Part shown: one piece after another, positions 42,187-51,062 of the stretch | How positions within the stretch are numbered: position 1 is the first letter of the stretch | Layout of the letters: every line of letters starts with the position of its first letter | From: Chryseobacterium gambrini | GTDB taxonomy: Bacteria; Bacteroidota; Bacteroidia; Flavobacteriales; Weeksellaceae | NCBI RefSeq assembly: GCF_900156825.1 | Contig: NZ_FTOV01000004.1 | Location: 124,001 to 188,000 of the forward strand | Direction of reading: 5' to 3' | DNA length: 64,000 bases | Program-made: the position numbers and the translations under genes | The notes under the pieces: model-generated | The model's input: the letters and a program-made list of their open reading frames with translations, nothing else | The model's database searches: none | What the model was told of the DNA's origin: nothing

Positions 42187-43236
42187 TTAATCAAATAATA
42201 ATAATATTTTCAAACTAACCGAATACAGGTTGTTGCAGTCATTAATTTCCAGACTATGTTTTGGATATAACAAATCCAGTTGTCTTTTAATATTTTTTAA
42301 ACCAATTTTTGTACTTTCTTTTTCAGGATGTTCTTCTTTAGAGTTTTCAATACTATAAATCAGAACTTTATTTTTAAGTTCAAGATTAATGGTGATAAAA
42401 GAGTTGAATCTGCTTTCCGAAGCACCGTGTTTAAAGGCATTTTCAACAAATTGCAGAAGAATTAAAGGGGAAATTTCCTGTAATTCATCATCAACGGAAA
42501 GGTTAAACTCTACTTTAACCTGTTTGTGCCTTATTTTCTGTATATCTATAAAGTCCTGAATGTTCTCTAATTCCTGCTGAAGATATACTTTGTTTTTAGC
42601 AGAATCAAAAATGTTGTAACGCATTATTTTAGCCAGTTTCAAAATAATTGTTGGAGTTTCGTCTGATTTTTTCAGAGAGAGTCCGTAAATATTATTAAGC
42701 GTATTGAAAAGAAAATGCGGATTTATTTGTGTTTTAAGCAGCTTTAGTTCGGTATCCGTTTTTTCTTTTGAAATTTCCATCAGTCTTTTTTGCGTTTCAT
42801 TTTGCTGAATAAATTTTTCAAAGCCCAACATGATGGCGATGGCAAAAACAATATTCATGGCTGCAACAAAGATTCCGCCTAATGAAAATCTTGCGATGTC
42901 TTCCGGAACAGAATAATAGTAAGGAAATATGAGATCATGGGATATTATCCTAAAAACAACTACTGAAAATGTTACAATTATAATTACAGCAAAAATCCAG
43001 AATGCTTTATTTCTGAGAATTTGTATTTTACCGTCTATAATTGTCAAAACTAAATATGCTGCCGGTATTTCTGCAAAAAGAAAAGTGAATTCTGAGATTA
43101 CAGACAGATAGAGTGTTTTTTGCCATGAAAATTGTTTAAAACTTTCATGTATATACACGAATGATGCATTAATCTCAAAGAGATAATAGGCAAGCCAAAA
43201 GAAGATATGATATTTGTTTTTCTGAGTCAGTTTCAA
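42187..43236 (-). CDS. LytS/YpdA-type sensor histidine kinase
   Basis: 349 residues: four membrane helices (about 10-28, 40-65, 77-97, 118-140), a coiled coil, then the HisKA_2-like His_kinase domain with the phosphoacceptor in QINPHFLFNTLNNI (near 175) and an ATPase lobe with LLQFVENAFKHG (near 258). No extracellular sensor domain, so the signal is probably membrane-derived or a small hydrophobic or peptide ligand. Start is TTG (43236), there being no ATG nearby in frame. Co-translated with the LytTR regulator. Confidence 0.9.
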   Translation of the reverse strand: MKLTQKNKYHIFFWLAYYLFEINASFVYIHESFKQFSWQKTLYLSVISEFTFLFAEIPAAYLVLTIIDGKIQILRNKAFWIFAVIIIVTFSVVVFRIISHDLIFPYYYSVPEDIARFSLGGIFVAAMNIVFAIAIMLGFEKFIQQNETQKRLMEISKEKTDTELKLLKTQINPHFLFNTLNNIYGLSLKKSDETPTIILKLAKIMRYNIFDSAKNKVYLQQELENIQDFIDIQKIRHKQVKVEFNLSVDDELQEISPLILLQFVENAFKHGASESRFNSFITINLELKNKVLIYSIENSKEEHPEKESTKIGLKNIKRQLDLLYPKHSLEINDCNNLYSVSLKILLLFD

Positions 43237-43597
43237 GATTCTAAATTATTTTAAAATAAAAACAGATAAAATTCAAGTTTTTCTTTTAAAAATAATAATA
43301 AAATCTACGAAGTGCTTATTTAAATCTACAAACGAAAAAGAATTTTTTAATTGAAAAGAAAAAACGGATCAATGACAAAAGCTGGAGAGAAAGATAAAAG
43401 ACATAATTTTGTTGAAATAATCTATTATGAAAATCTTAAAGATATTCTGGAAATGGAGGGGGTGCAGACTGCACAGATATGTATCGTTCTGACAGTGAGT
43501 GGAAGATCAAACGATAGTCAATGTTTAAGATGTGTGACAATTTAATTATTTACTAAAATGACATGAGACACATCTTTCAGGTGTAGCTCTTTTTATT
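43237..43597. other. 361-bp region between the kinase and the GLPGLI gene
   Basis: Contains the operator-like repeats at 43301-43332 and an untypical short frame (ATG at 43427) that looks like a disrupted leader peptide. No complete gene is supported. Confidence 0.4.
43301..43332. promoter_or_regulatory. Candidate LytTR operator, two direct repeats
   Basis: AAATCTACGAA (43301-43311) and AAATCTACAAA (43322-43332): 10 of 11 bases equal, 21 bp start to start, which is the geometry used by LytTR regulators. It lies 65 bp upstream of the kinase start, so autoregulation is plausible. A single TCTACAAA also lies at 41380-41387, between the regulator and the peptides. Confidence 0.55.
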
Positions 43598-44404
43598 ATG
43601 AAAAAAGTTAATTTTATTTTTTTAATATGCTTTATAGGATTCTATTCTGCACAAAAAACATCATTTGTTTATGAGTTGAAATATCGCTTTGGATCCCATA
43701 ATGATAGTCTTGCTTCTATTAATATGATTTTGGATTTTAATGATAACATATCCGTATTTAGAACCGAAAAAGAGAAAAGATCTGATTCATTATTAAACGT
43801 ATCAAGATTCGGAATAGGAGCTGATCAAAATATTGAAAGGCAGATATACGTAACAAAAGATTTAAAGAATAAAGATGTTAAAAGAAACTATCGGACACGG
43901 TTTAATGATTATTACGATGTAAAAATAGAAAATAAAATAATCTGGAAAATAGAATCCGACAGGGATAAGATAGGAGGATTTGATGTTCAGAAAGCTGTAA
44001 CAGATTATGGAGGAAGAAAATGGATTGTATGGTTCACGACTGAAATTCCGATTACGGATGGTCCCTACATTTTTAACGGACTTCCGGGACTTATTGTAAG
44101 AGCAACTGATAGTGATAGGGATTACGACTTTATACTTGTCGCTATCAAAAATACTTCTGGGAATTTATTTCTACGAAAAAAAGGTTTGGATATGGATTTT
44201 TCTCATTTCAAAAAATTAATGATGCAATATTACAATGATCCTTATGCTGACCTTAAATTAAGAAATATGTTACCTGTTTATACCAGTGACGGACATGGTG
44301 GAAAAAAGGCACTAGACTTGAATGAATTGACAAAAAAAACACAAAAAATGATTCGTGAGCAAAATAATCCTATTGAGATAGATTATAAAAATGACTACAA
44401 ATAA
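43598..44404 (+). CDS. GLPGLI family protein
   Basis: 268 residues with a signal peptide (1-18, ends YSAQ) and the family's namesake segment in DGPYIFNGLPGLIVRATD near residue 160. Members are secreted proteins found widely in Bacteroidota, often in several copies per genome; their role is unknown, with some evidence of linkage to TonB receptors elsewhere. Here it stands alone, divergent from the sensor-kinase locus. Confidence 0.88.
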   Translation: MKKVNFIFLICFIGFYSAQKTSFVYELKYRFGSHNDSLASINMILDFNDNISVFRTEKEKRSDSLLNVSRFGIGADQNIERQIYVTKDLKNKDVKRNYRTRFNDYYDVKIENKIIWKIESDRDKIGGFDVQKAVTDYGGRKWIVWFTTEIPITDGPYIFNGLPGLIVRATDSDRDYDFILVAIKNTSGNLFLRKKGLDMDFSHFKKLMMQYYNDPYADLKLRNMLPVYTSDGHGGKKALDLNELTKKTQKMIREQNNPIEIDYKNDYK

Positions 44405-44411
44405 GTATAAA

Positions 44412-44443
44412 CAAAAAAAAGTCATCCCAAATGAGATGACTTT
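44412..44443 (-). terminator. Terminator of tRNA-Phe copy 1
   Basis: 9-bp stem (44418-44426 with 44435-44443), followed on the minus strand by a T run. It also sits right after the GLPGLI stop but lacks T's on that strand. Confidence 0.75.
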
Positions 44444-44446
44444 AAG

Positions 44447-44519
44447 TGGTTTCTCCAGGAATCGAACCAGGGACACATGGATTTTCAATCCATTGCTCTA
44501 CCAACTGAGCTAAGAAACC
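44447..44519 (-). tRNA. tRNA-Phe (GAA), copy 1
   Basis: 73 nt; acceptor GGTTTCT/AGAAACC with discriminator A, anticodon loop TTGAAAA (GAA), standard D-arm AGCTCAGTTGGTAGAGC. The T stem CCTGG/CCTGG has a T-T pair at 51:63. CCA not encoded. Confidence 0.96.
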
Positions 44520-44550
44520 ATTTAATTTTTGCTTCTTTTTTGAAGTGGTG

Positions 44551-44581
44551 CAAAAGTAATAATAATTATTAACCTTGGCAA
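44551..44581 (-). promoter_or_regulatory. Promoter of tRNA-Phe copy 1
   Basis: Minus strand TTG (44581-44579), 20 bp, TACTTTTG (44558-44551); full consensus. Confidence 0.78.
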
Positions 44582-44604
44582 ATTTTATCTAAAACTTTGA
44601 AAAT

Positions 44605-44630
44605 AAAACCACCTTTTTACAGGTGGTTTT
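44605..44630 (-). terminator. Terminator of tRNA-Phe copy 2
   Basis: 10-bp stem (44605-44614 with 44621-44630), 6-nt loop; located between the two tRNA genes with T's at its minus-strand end. Confidence 0.75.
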
Positions 44631-44635
44631 TTAAG

Positions 44636-44708
44636 TGGTTTCTCCAGGAATCGAACCAGGGACACATGGATTTTCAATCCATTGCTCTACCAACTGAGCT
44701 AAGAAACC
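44636..44708 (-). tRNA. tRNA-Phe (GAA), copy 2
   Basis: Identical to copy 1, 189 bp away, with the same T51-T63 mismatch in the T stem. Each copy has its own promoter and terminator. Confidence 0.96.
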
Positions 44709-44739
44709 ATTCTTGTTACTTCGTTGTTTTAAAGTGATG

Positions 44740-44770
44740 CAAAAGTAGTAAGTTTTAGTATATGAAGCAA
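44740..44770 (-). promoter_or_regulatory. Promoter of tRNA-Phe copy 2
   Basis: Minus strand TTG (44770-44768), 20 bp, TACTTTTG (44747-44740); same design as copy 1. Confidence 0.78.
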
Positions 44771-44806
44771 GTATTAACAAGACTTTTTTTAACAAAACTT
44801 AAAAAC

Positions 44807-46648
44807 CTACTGATTTTCAACCGAATTATTTTCCTGTTCGCGTCTTATCTGTTCGCTCATTTCCTCTAATACAGGCTTAATCGTGCTTTCCGGAAGATCA
44901 CTTATTCGGATATACATCAGTCCATCGATGGCATCATTGAAGTTGGGATCTACGTTAAAAGCGATAACTTTCGCGTTCTGTTTAATGTATTTTTTAATTA
45001 AAACAGGCAGTCTCAGCTCCGGTTCCAGATCATCGATGATTTTATCCAGCTTATTAAGATCAGATTCCATTTCTTCAAAAAACAGATGCTTGTCCCTGTC
45101 GCGAAGCTTTACTTTGTATTCGTTTCTTGGAGTAATATACTGTGCTACTGCAGAATCATAATAATTCGAACGCATAAACTCGATCATCAGAGATTTTGAA
45201 AACTCTGAAAACTTATTGGAAATACTTACGCCGCCCATTAAAAATTTATGATCCGGATTTCGTAAGCAGACATGCACAATTCCTCTCCATAAAAGGAAAA
45301 GCGGAAGCGGCTTCTGCTGGTATTCCTGACAGATGTATGCACGACCCATTTCAATCACTTTTTTGAAAAAAGGATGAATGTCCTGCTCGAATTCAAATAA
45401 AGAACTTGTGTAAAAACCTTTGATGCCGGATTTCTTCATCACTTCTTTACCCAAAGCCATTCTGTAAGCTCCTACAAGTTTTTCAGCGGCACTGTCCCAA
45501 AGAAAAAGATGATGATAATGTTTGTCGTATTCATCAAGGTCGAACGGCAGATTACTTCCTTCCCCCACTGCACGGAAGGTAAGCTCACGCTGTCTCCCGA
45601 TTTCCCGCATAATAGAAGGGATTTCTTCGTAAGTGGTAAAATAAACTTCGTAATTTCCGTTGCTGAAAAACATTTTATCCGTGCCTTTCAGTTTATTAAT
45701 GTCTTTTAAAATATCTTCTTTCGGAGTTTCGTCGATGATATTCTGAACGATATTTTCTTCTCTTAGTAAAGGGAATTTTACCGAAAGATTTTTAAGATTG
45801 ATACTTTGCGCCAAAGATTTTCTCTTTTCGTAGTAAGATTTCATCATATAAACCTTACGTTTCAGAAATTCTCCCAGTTCCTCGATGTTTTCCATATCGT
45901 CCATCGCCTTAACGGTAATAGGTTTTCCGATTCTTATTCTGATCGGTTTTTCCCTGTCGTTCATCATTTCTGCCGGAAGCATCAAGGTCTGCAAATTAGG
46001 ATGAATTTTCGCCACCTGATAAAAGATCCTGCTGTTTTTTGCATGAAAATACATAGGAACGACCGGCACTTTTGCCATTCTGATGAGCTTTAATGCCGGT
46101 TTTTCCCATTCTTTATCCAGAATTTCACCGTAAGGATTGTTCTTATTGGAAACTTCTCCTGCAGGGAAAATTCCTACACAGCCTCCATTTTGCAGGTGCT
46201 TTAACGTTTCCCGCATTCCTGAAGAGCTGCTATATGCTTCTTTTCTGCCTTCAAAAGGGTTTACCGCAATTACGTACGGCTCCATCGGCTTGATCTTTTC
46301 CAGAAGGAAATTTCCCATCACCTTAAAATCCGGACGTACTTCTGACAGAACTTTGCACATTAAAATTCCGTCAATCGCGCCAAGCGGATGATTGGATACC
46401 AGAATAAACGGTCCTGTTTTCGGAATTTTTGCCAGATCTTCTTCAAAAGCGATATAGCTTAAGTTGCGCTCTCTTACAAATGAGTCGAAAAAGTCTTTGC
46501 CTTCCTTGTCTTTTAGTTTGTCGTATAATTTATTTACTTCGTTTATTTTAGCAATGCTCATCACAGCAGATGCTACAGGATTCTTTAAAAATCCTATTTT
46601 ACTTAAGCCGGAAGCCTTTATCAGATCGTTTTTCGAAATTAAACTCAT
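44807..46648 (-). CDS. olsF: Bifunctional ornithine-lipid synthase-like acyltransferase (OlsF type)
   Basis: 613 residues joining two acyltransferases. The N-terminal PlsC-type domain (about 60-270) has VSNHPLGAIDG (acyltransferase His and Asp), a GIFPAGEVS box and VPVVPMYFHA. The C-terminal part (about 340-560) is an OlsB/GNAT-like N-acyltransferase (VGAYRMALGKEV, EMGRAYICQEYQQKPLPLFL, LMGGVSISNKF). This arrangement is that of OlsF, which makes aminoacid-containing ornithine lipids from ornithine and acyl-ACP in Flavobacterium and Serratia. It lies 24 bp after the aspartate kinase. Confidence 0.85.
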   Translation of the reverse strand: MSLISKNDLIKASGLSKIGFLKNPVASAVMSIAKINEVNKLYDKLKDKEGKDFFDSFVRERNLSYIAFEEDLAKIPKTGPFILVSNHPLGAIDGILMCKVLSEVRPDFKVMGNFLLEKIKPMEPYVIAVNPFEGRKEAYSSSSGMRETLKHLQNGGCVGIFPAGEVSNKNNPYGEILDKEWEKPALKLIRMAKVPVVPMYFHAKNSRIFYQVAKIHPNLQTLMLPAEMMNDREKPIRIRIGKPITVKAMDDMENIEELGEFLKRKVYMMKSYYEKRKSLAQSINLKNLSVKFPLLREENIVQNIIDETPKEDILKDINKLKGTDKMFFSNGNYEVYFTTYEEIPSIMREIGRQRELTFRAVGEGSNLPFDLDEYDKHYHHLFLWDSAAEKLVGAYRMALGKEVMKKSGIKGFYTSSLFEFEQDIHPFFKKVIEMGRAYICQEYQQKPLPLFLLWRGIVHVCLRNPDHKFLMGGVSISNKFSEFSKSLMIEFMRSNYYDSAVAQYITPRNEYKVKLRDRDKHLFFEEMESDLNKLDKIIDDLEPELRLPVLIKKYIKQNAKVIAFNVDPNFNDAIDGLMYIRISDLPESTIKPVLEEMSEQIRREQENNSVENQ

Positions 46649-46672
46649 ATTGTGTTTAGTCGCAATTAGTTT

Positions 46673-47911
46673 TTATTGTGTTACCATTTGAAGCGTATTT
46701 TTCGCAATCTGCTCCAATAATACACTTTTTTCCTGGTAAAATTTATCTATGTTCTCTATTTTCGCATTTCTTACGGTAAATAAAGATACATTTTTTATAA
46801 CTTCTGTTTTAAATACTTTTTGAAGTTCTTCATTTAATTCATCTACGGTATTGAATTTATCTTCAAGACATAAAGCCAATGAAATTGCAGAATTCTGCAT
46901 CAGGGATACCTTAATTTTGTACTTGGATAAATATCCGAAAATAAGACTCATATGGTCTTCTGCGATAAATGAAAAGTCTCTTGTGGAGATTTTCAGCAAA
47001 GTCTGGTTTTCCTTTAAAATATAAGATTCTTCGCTTTGGTTTTTTTCCGAAGCACCTACTTTTGTTCCTTCCTTTGTAGGATCTACAAAAGATTTTACGT
47101 AAAAAGGAATGTTTTTCTGCTGTAGCGGCTGTAATGTTTTCGGGTGAATTACACTTGCTCCGTAATACGCCATTTCAATTGCCTCTTCATAAGAAATATT
47201 AGAAAGCAACGTTACATCTTTGAATTTTCTCGGATCTCCCGTCATTACGCCCGGAACGTCTTTCCAGATTGTCATAGCCTCTGCATTTAAGCAATACGCA
47301 AAAATCGCGGCAGAATAATCAGAGCCTTCTCTTCCTAATGTTACTGTAAAATTGTTATTATCCGAACCGATGAATCCCTGAGTAACGTAGCAGATTTCTT
47401 TATTTAAATTGGAAATAAATTCTTCCGTCTTTGCCCAGTCTACCACACCTTCTCTGTAAGAATTGTCTGTCTTTACATAATCTCTTGCATCTAGCCACTG
47501 ATTGGTAAACTGAATTTCATTCAAATATTCGCTCACAATTTTCGTAGAAATCATTTCTCCGCAGCTTACCACCTGATCGTAAACAAAATCGTAGTTCGGA
47601 GATTTGTTTCTTCTTAAAAAAGAATCAATATCATCAAAAAATAAATTGATTTCCGCAAACACCGCATGATTTTCGGGAAATAATCCTTCCGCGATCTCAA
47701 TGTGTTTTCGTTTTATCTTTTCAATTTCAGTTTGATAGTTATCCTTCTTGAAATAAAGTTCTACAACCTTTTCCAACTCATTTGTCGTTTTGCCCATCGC
47801 AGAAATTACCAGCAGACATTTGGCAAATCCCTGGCTTTTTAAAACCATGGCTACATTTTTTACACTTTCGGCATCCTTTACCGATGCTCCACCAAACTTG
47901 AAAATTTTCAT
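46673..47911 (-). CDS. Aspartate kinase
   Basis: Phosphorylates aspartate, first step towards lysine, threonine and methionine. 412 residues from the ATG at 47911, where the conserved KIFKFGGASVKD begins; the longer frame to 47980 adds a segment with no similarity. Further motifs: GREGSDYSAAIF near 210, WKDVPGVMTGDPRKF near 230, and two ACT-like segments at the C-terminus (about 300-410). Monofunctional, without a fused homoserine dehydrogenase. Confidence 0.9.
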   Translation of the reverse strand: MKIFKFGGASVKDAESVKNVAMVLKSQGFAKCLLVISAMGKTTNELEKVVELYFKKDNYQTEIEKIKRKHIEIAEGLFPENHAVFAEINLFFDDIDSFLRRNKSPNYDFVYDQVVSCGEMISTKIVSEYLNEIQFTNQWLDARDYVKTDNSYREGVVDWAKTEEFISNLNKEICYVTQGFIGSDNNNFTVTLGREGSDYSAAIFAYCLNAEAMTIWKDVPGVMTGDPRKFKDVTLLSNISYEEAIEMAYYGASVIHPKTLQPLQQKNIPFYVKSFVDPTKEGTKVGASEKNQSEESYILKENQTLLKISTRDFSFIAEDHMSLIFGYLSKYKIKVSLMQNSAISLALCLEDKFNTVDELNEELQKVFKTEVIKNVSLFTVRNAKIENIDKFYQEKSVLLEQIAKNTLQMVTQ

Positions 47912-48224
47912 TAAATTGTTAATAATAAAATTGTTAGATAAAATTTGTGGGAATATTTTACGGGTGACAAAATTATACATTTACAACGAGATATGAAAGA
48001 GTAGAATATCGCTGCAGGCTTAAGATTTTATTAAAATTATCAATTAGGAGAAATTATTCCGATTGCTTCAATAAAACGGGAGGCGTATTTTAGGATAAAG
48101 ATTTTTTAAGATCAATGTGTTTGATTGTATTTAATTGATAGACAGCAACTAAGGTCTTTTATTAATTATTCTTTTAAATTGTAATAAATTTTACGAAATT
48201 TGGAGAAAACGTAAAAAGCAAAAT

Positions 48225-49241
48225 ATGTCAGAGCAACCATTACAGACTTTAGGAGAATTTCTTATTGATAGACAGGATGATTTTCAGTATTCCACGGGAG
48301 AGTTTTCCCGTCTCTTGAGTGCAATAAGACTTGCTTCAAAAGTAGTAAACAGAGAAGTAAATAAAGCAGGAATTGTAGACATCGCAGGCGCTGCAGGAAA
48401 CCAGAATGTACAGGGAGAAGAGCAGCAGAAGCTTGATGTAATTGCCAATGAAATTTTTATTACCGCTTTGTCTCAGAGAGAGGTTGTCTGTGGAATCGCT
48501 TCCGAAGAAAACGACGATTTCATCGATATTAAATGTGGCGAAAACGGACATTTAAGCAAATATGTGGTGCTGATTGATCCTCTTGACGGTTCTTCAAATA
48601 TTGATGTAAATGTTTCGGTAGGAACTATTTTCTCAATCTACAGAAGAGTTACGGAGCCCGGAACTCCGGTTCAGTTGGAAGACTTTTTACAGAAAGGAGT
48701 TAACCAGATCGCGGCAGGATATGTTATCTATGGATCTTCCACAATGATCGTGTATACAACAGGAAACGGAGTGAACGGATTTACATTAGATCCTTCTCTG
48801 GGAACCTATTATCTGTCTCATCCGAATATGACTTTCCCAAAAACAGGGAAAATTTATTCCATTAACGAAGGAAACTATATCAAATTTCCTCAGGGCGTAA
48901 AAAATTATCTTAAATATTGCCAGATGGAAGAAGGAGACAGACCGTATACTTCAAGATATATCGGTTCGTTGGTAGCAGATTTTCACAGAAATATGCTGAA
49001 AGGCGGAATTTATATCTATCCTTCATATTCACAGGCTCCGAACGGAAAACTGAGATTGCTGTACGAGTGTAATCCGATGGCTTTCCTTGCAGAACAGGCA
49101 GGAGGAAAAGCAACAGACGGCTTCAGAAGAATCCTTGAAATTGAACCGACAGAACTGCATCAGAGAATTCCGTTTTTCTGCGGAAGTATCGATATGGTGG
49201 AGAAAGCGGAAGAATTTATGCGAATAGACAGTGTAAAATAA
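48225..49241 (+). CDS. fbp: Fructose-1,6-bisphosphatase, class I
   Basis: Gluconeogenic phosphatase. 338 residues with the metal-binding [20 protein letters not shown] block near residue 118 and the C-terminal [20 protein letters not shown] block near 275, normal for class I. The 1-bp overlap of its stop with the menC start (TAATG) means that the two are translated together, although their pathways are unrelated. Confidence 0.95.
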   Translation: MSEQPLQTLGEFLIDRQDDFQYSTGEFSRLLSAIRLASKVVNREVNKAGIVDIAGAAGNQNVQGEEQQKLDVIANEIFITALSQREVVCGIASEENDDFIDIKCGENGHLSKYVVLIDPLDGSSNIDVNVSVGTIFSIYRRVTEPGTPVQLEDFLQKGVNQIAAGYVIYGSSTMIVYTTGNGVNGFTLDPSLGTYYLSHPNMTFPKTGKIYSINEGNYIKFPQGVKNYLKYCQMEEGDRPYTSRYIGSLVADFHRNMLKGGIYIYPSYSQAPNGKLRLLYECNPMAFLAEQAGGKATDGFRRILEIEPTELHQRIPFFCGSIDMVEKAEEFMRIDSVK

Positions 49242-50245
49242 TGAAAGCAGAATATTCAAGATATTTATTAGAATTCAAACGCCCGAGTGGAACATCTCGC
49301 GGCGTTTTGCTTGAAAAAGAGACCTTTATTCTCGAAATTTCAGAAAATGGAAAAAAAGGAATAGGGGAGTGCGCGATTTTCAGAGGATTAAGTTTTGACG
49401 ACAGACCGGATTATGAAGGTAAATTAAAATGGCTTTGTGAAAATATTCAGCAGGAAACTGAGTTTTTAAAAGAAGAACTGAAAGAATTTCCTTCCATTTG
49501 GTTTGGTTATGAACAGGCTGTTCTGAATTTAAAAAATGGTGAAAACCTGTATTTCCCAAGTGATTTTACAGAAGGAAAGACTCCGATCGTCATTAATGGT
49601 CTGATCTGGATGGGCGATATTAATTATATGGAAGAGCAGATTCAGGATAAGCTGGAAAAAGGTTTTCACTGCATCAAGCTGAAAATAGGAGTCGACTGGA
49701 AATCCGAGCATGAGATTCTTCAGAAACTGAGACAGAAGTTCTCAAAAGACAGGCTTGAGCTTCGCGTGGATGCGAACGGAGGTTTTAATAAAGAAGAAGC
49801 AAAAGTCGTTTTGCAGCAATTAGCCGATTTACACATTCATTCCATCGAGCAGCCTATAAAAGCAGGAAACTGGAACGATATGGCAGAATTATGTCTTGAA
49901 ACGCCTACTCCGATTGCTTTGGATGAAGAGCTGATCGGGATTACAGATTTTAATGAAAAAAGAAAATTACTAGAAACCGTAAATCCTCAGTATATCATTT
50001 TAAAACCCGCTTTGGTAGGAGGTTTCTCAGGTTCTGATGAATGGATTTCTCTGGCTGAAGAACGCAATGTCGGATGGTGGATTACATCTGCTCTGGAAAG
50101 CAATATTGGTCTGAATGCGATTGCTCAGTATACTTTCACAAAAAAAAGCCCGATGCCGCAAGGATTGGGAACCGGAGCTTTATTTGTTAATAATTTCGAT
50201 TCAAATCTGGATCTGAAAGGAGAATTACTGTGGTTTAAAAATTAG
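49241..50245 (+). CDS. menC: o-Succinylbenzoate synthase
   Basis: Menaquinone pathway dehydratase of the enolase superfamily, 334 residues. Catalytic Lys in IKLKIGVDW near 147, metal ligands Asp in RVDANGGF, Glu in SIEQPIK and the acid in ALDEELIG, second Lys in ILKPALVGGF near 260: the order and spacing of MenC. Substrate specificity within this superfamily is not decided by motifs alone (dipeptide epimerase is the alternative), but the short N-terminal domain fits MenC. Confidence 0.85.
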   Translation: MKAEYSRYLLEFKRPSGTSRGVLLEKETFILEISENGKKGIGECAIFRGLSFDDRPDYEGKLKWLCENIQQETEFLKEELKEFPSIWFGYEQAVLNLKNGENLYFPSDFTEGKTPIVINGLIWMGDINYMEEQIQDKLEKGFHCIKLKIGVDWKSEHEILQKLRQKFSKDRLELRVDANGGFNKEEAKVVLQQLADLHIHSIEQPIKAGNWNDMAELCLETPTPIALDEELIGITDFNEKRKLLETVNPQYIILKPALVGGFSGSDEWISLAEERNVGWWITSALESNIGLNAIAQYTFTKKSPMPQGLGTGALFVNNFDSNLDLKGELLWFKN

Positions 50246-50391
50246 ATTTCACAAACAGGATTGTTGTAATGTTCTTCATCCCATGTTCTGCAGCATCTTA
50301 ATTTAGGATTCCAGTTAAGACAACCGATGGGAACAATACCTCCTTTGATTGTTTTTAAATCACTCTTCTTAAGTTTTTTTAGATTTTTCAT
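50242..50391 (-). CDS. Double-glycine leader peptide, 49 aa (bacteriocin-like)
   Basis: ATG to TAA on the minus strand, 49 codons, overlapping the end of menC by 4 bp. Basic leader MKNLKKLKKSDLKTIKGG with an exact GG site, then a 31-residue mature part with four Cys (GCLN, RCCRTW, VC). Same leader family as the two peptides at 40.9-41.3 kb but alone here. Function unknown. Confidence 0.72.
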   Translation of the reverse strand: MKNLKKLKKSDLKTIKGGIVPIGCLNWNPKLRCCRTWDEEHYNNPVCEI

Positions 50392-51062
50392 AGAAACATT
50401 TTTTTTTGGTTTTGTAATGTAAATATGAATTTCTTTTTTGGGATATCCTACAACTTTAACTTACATTAACACACATTAAAGTGAATTAATATAAGTGAAA
50501 AAAGAATATAAAAGATTTGCAAAGTCCGGATGAACTCTGTGTGTTTCTGTGAAAATTGTTTTGAGATTTTTAATTTGTAGTTTTCAGTCGTATAATCTTG
50601 GTGTTTATAATATTAATAAATAGCGATTAAATGATATCTTTTACAAAAATCGCTTTCTTAATATATTCTAAAATGAAAGAAAACTTACTTTTAACCTTTT
50701 TCATAATATAAAATGTTAATATTTTTGTGGTAATAAATTTACAATCTTTATGCCAAAAGTCAATGCATATTTTTTATTTTTTTAACATTTTTCTTAAATT
50801 AACTATAAATTGTTGTCTAATAGGTGTTTGTAAATTTTTTCTCTACTTTTTTAATTTCATGCAGGTATAATTTTCTTTTAATTGGTTAATTTATAGAGAG
50901 TTTTAATGTTATTTCAATCCTGATATTTACATCTGCTGATAAAAAGCACCTGAAAGAATTATTAATTGATAATTACTCTTTTGCATTATTATTTCCATAA
51001 ACCCTCAAAATTTCATAAATTTGCAAATTGTCGTGTTATACGGCATTTAAAAGCGAATTTTA
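50392..51062. other. 670-bp AT-rich gap
   Basis: No gene seen: only very short frames. It carries the -7 element of glnS at 51016-51023 (TAAATTTG) and probably the promoter of the peptide at 50391 on the other strand. The rest is low-complexity A/T sequence. Confidence 0.5.
51016..51023 (+). promoter_or_regulatory. -7 element (TAAATTTG) of glnS
   Basis: Perfect TAnnTTTG match, 39 bp before the glnS ATG. Confidence 0.5.

Noticed and set aside
43351..43545. 64-codon frame upstream of the GLPGLI gene
   Set aside because: TTG start, no recognisable domain or leader, no promoter box; kept only as a possible peptide remnant in another frame.
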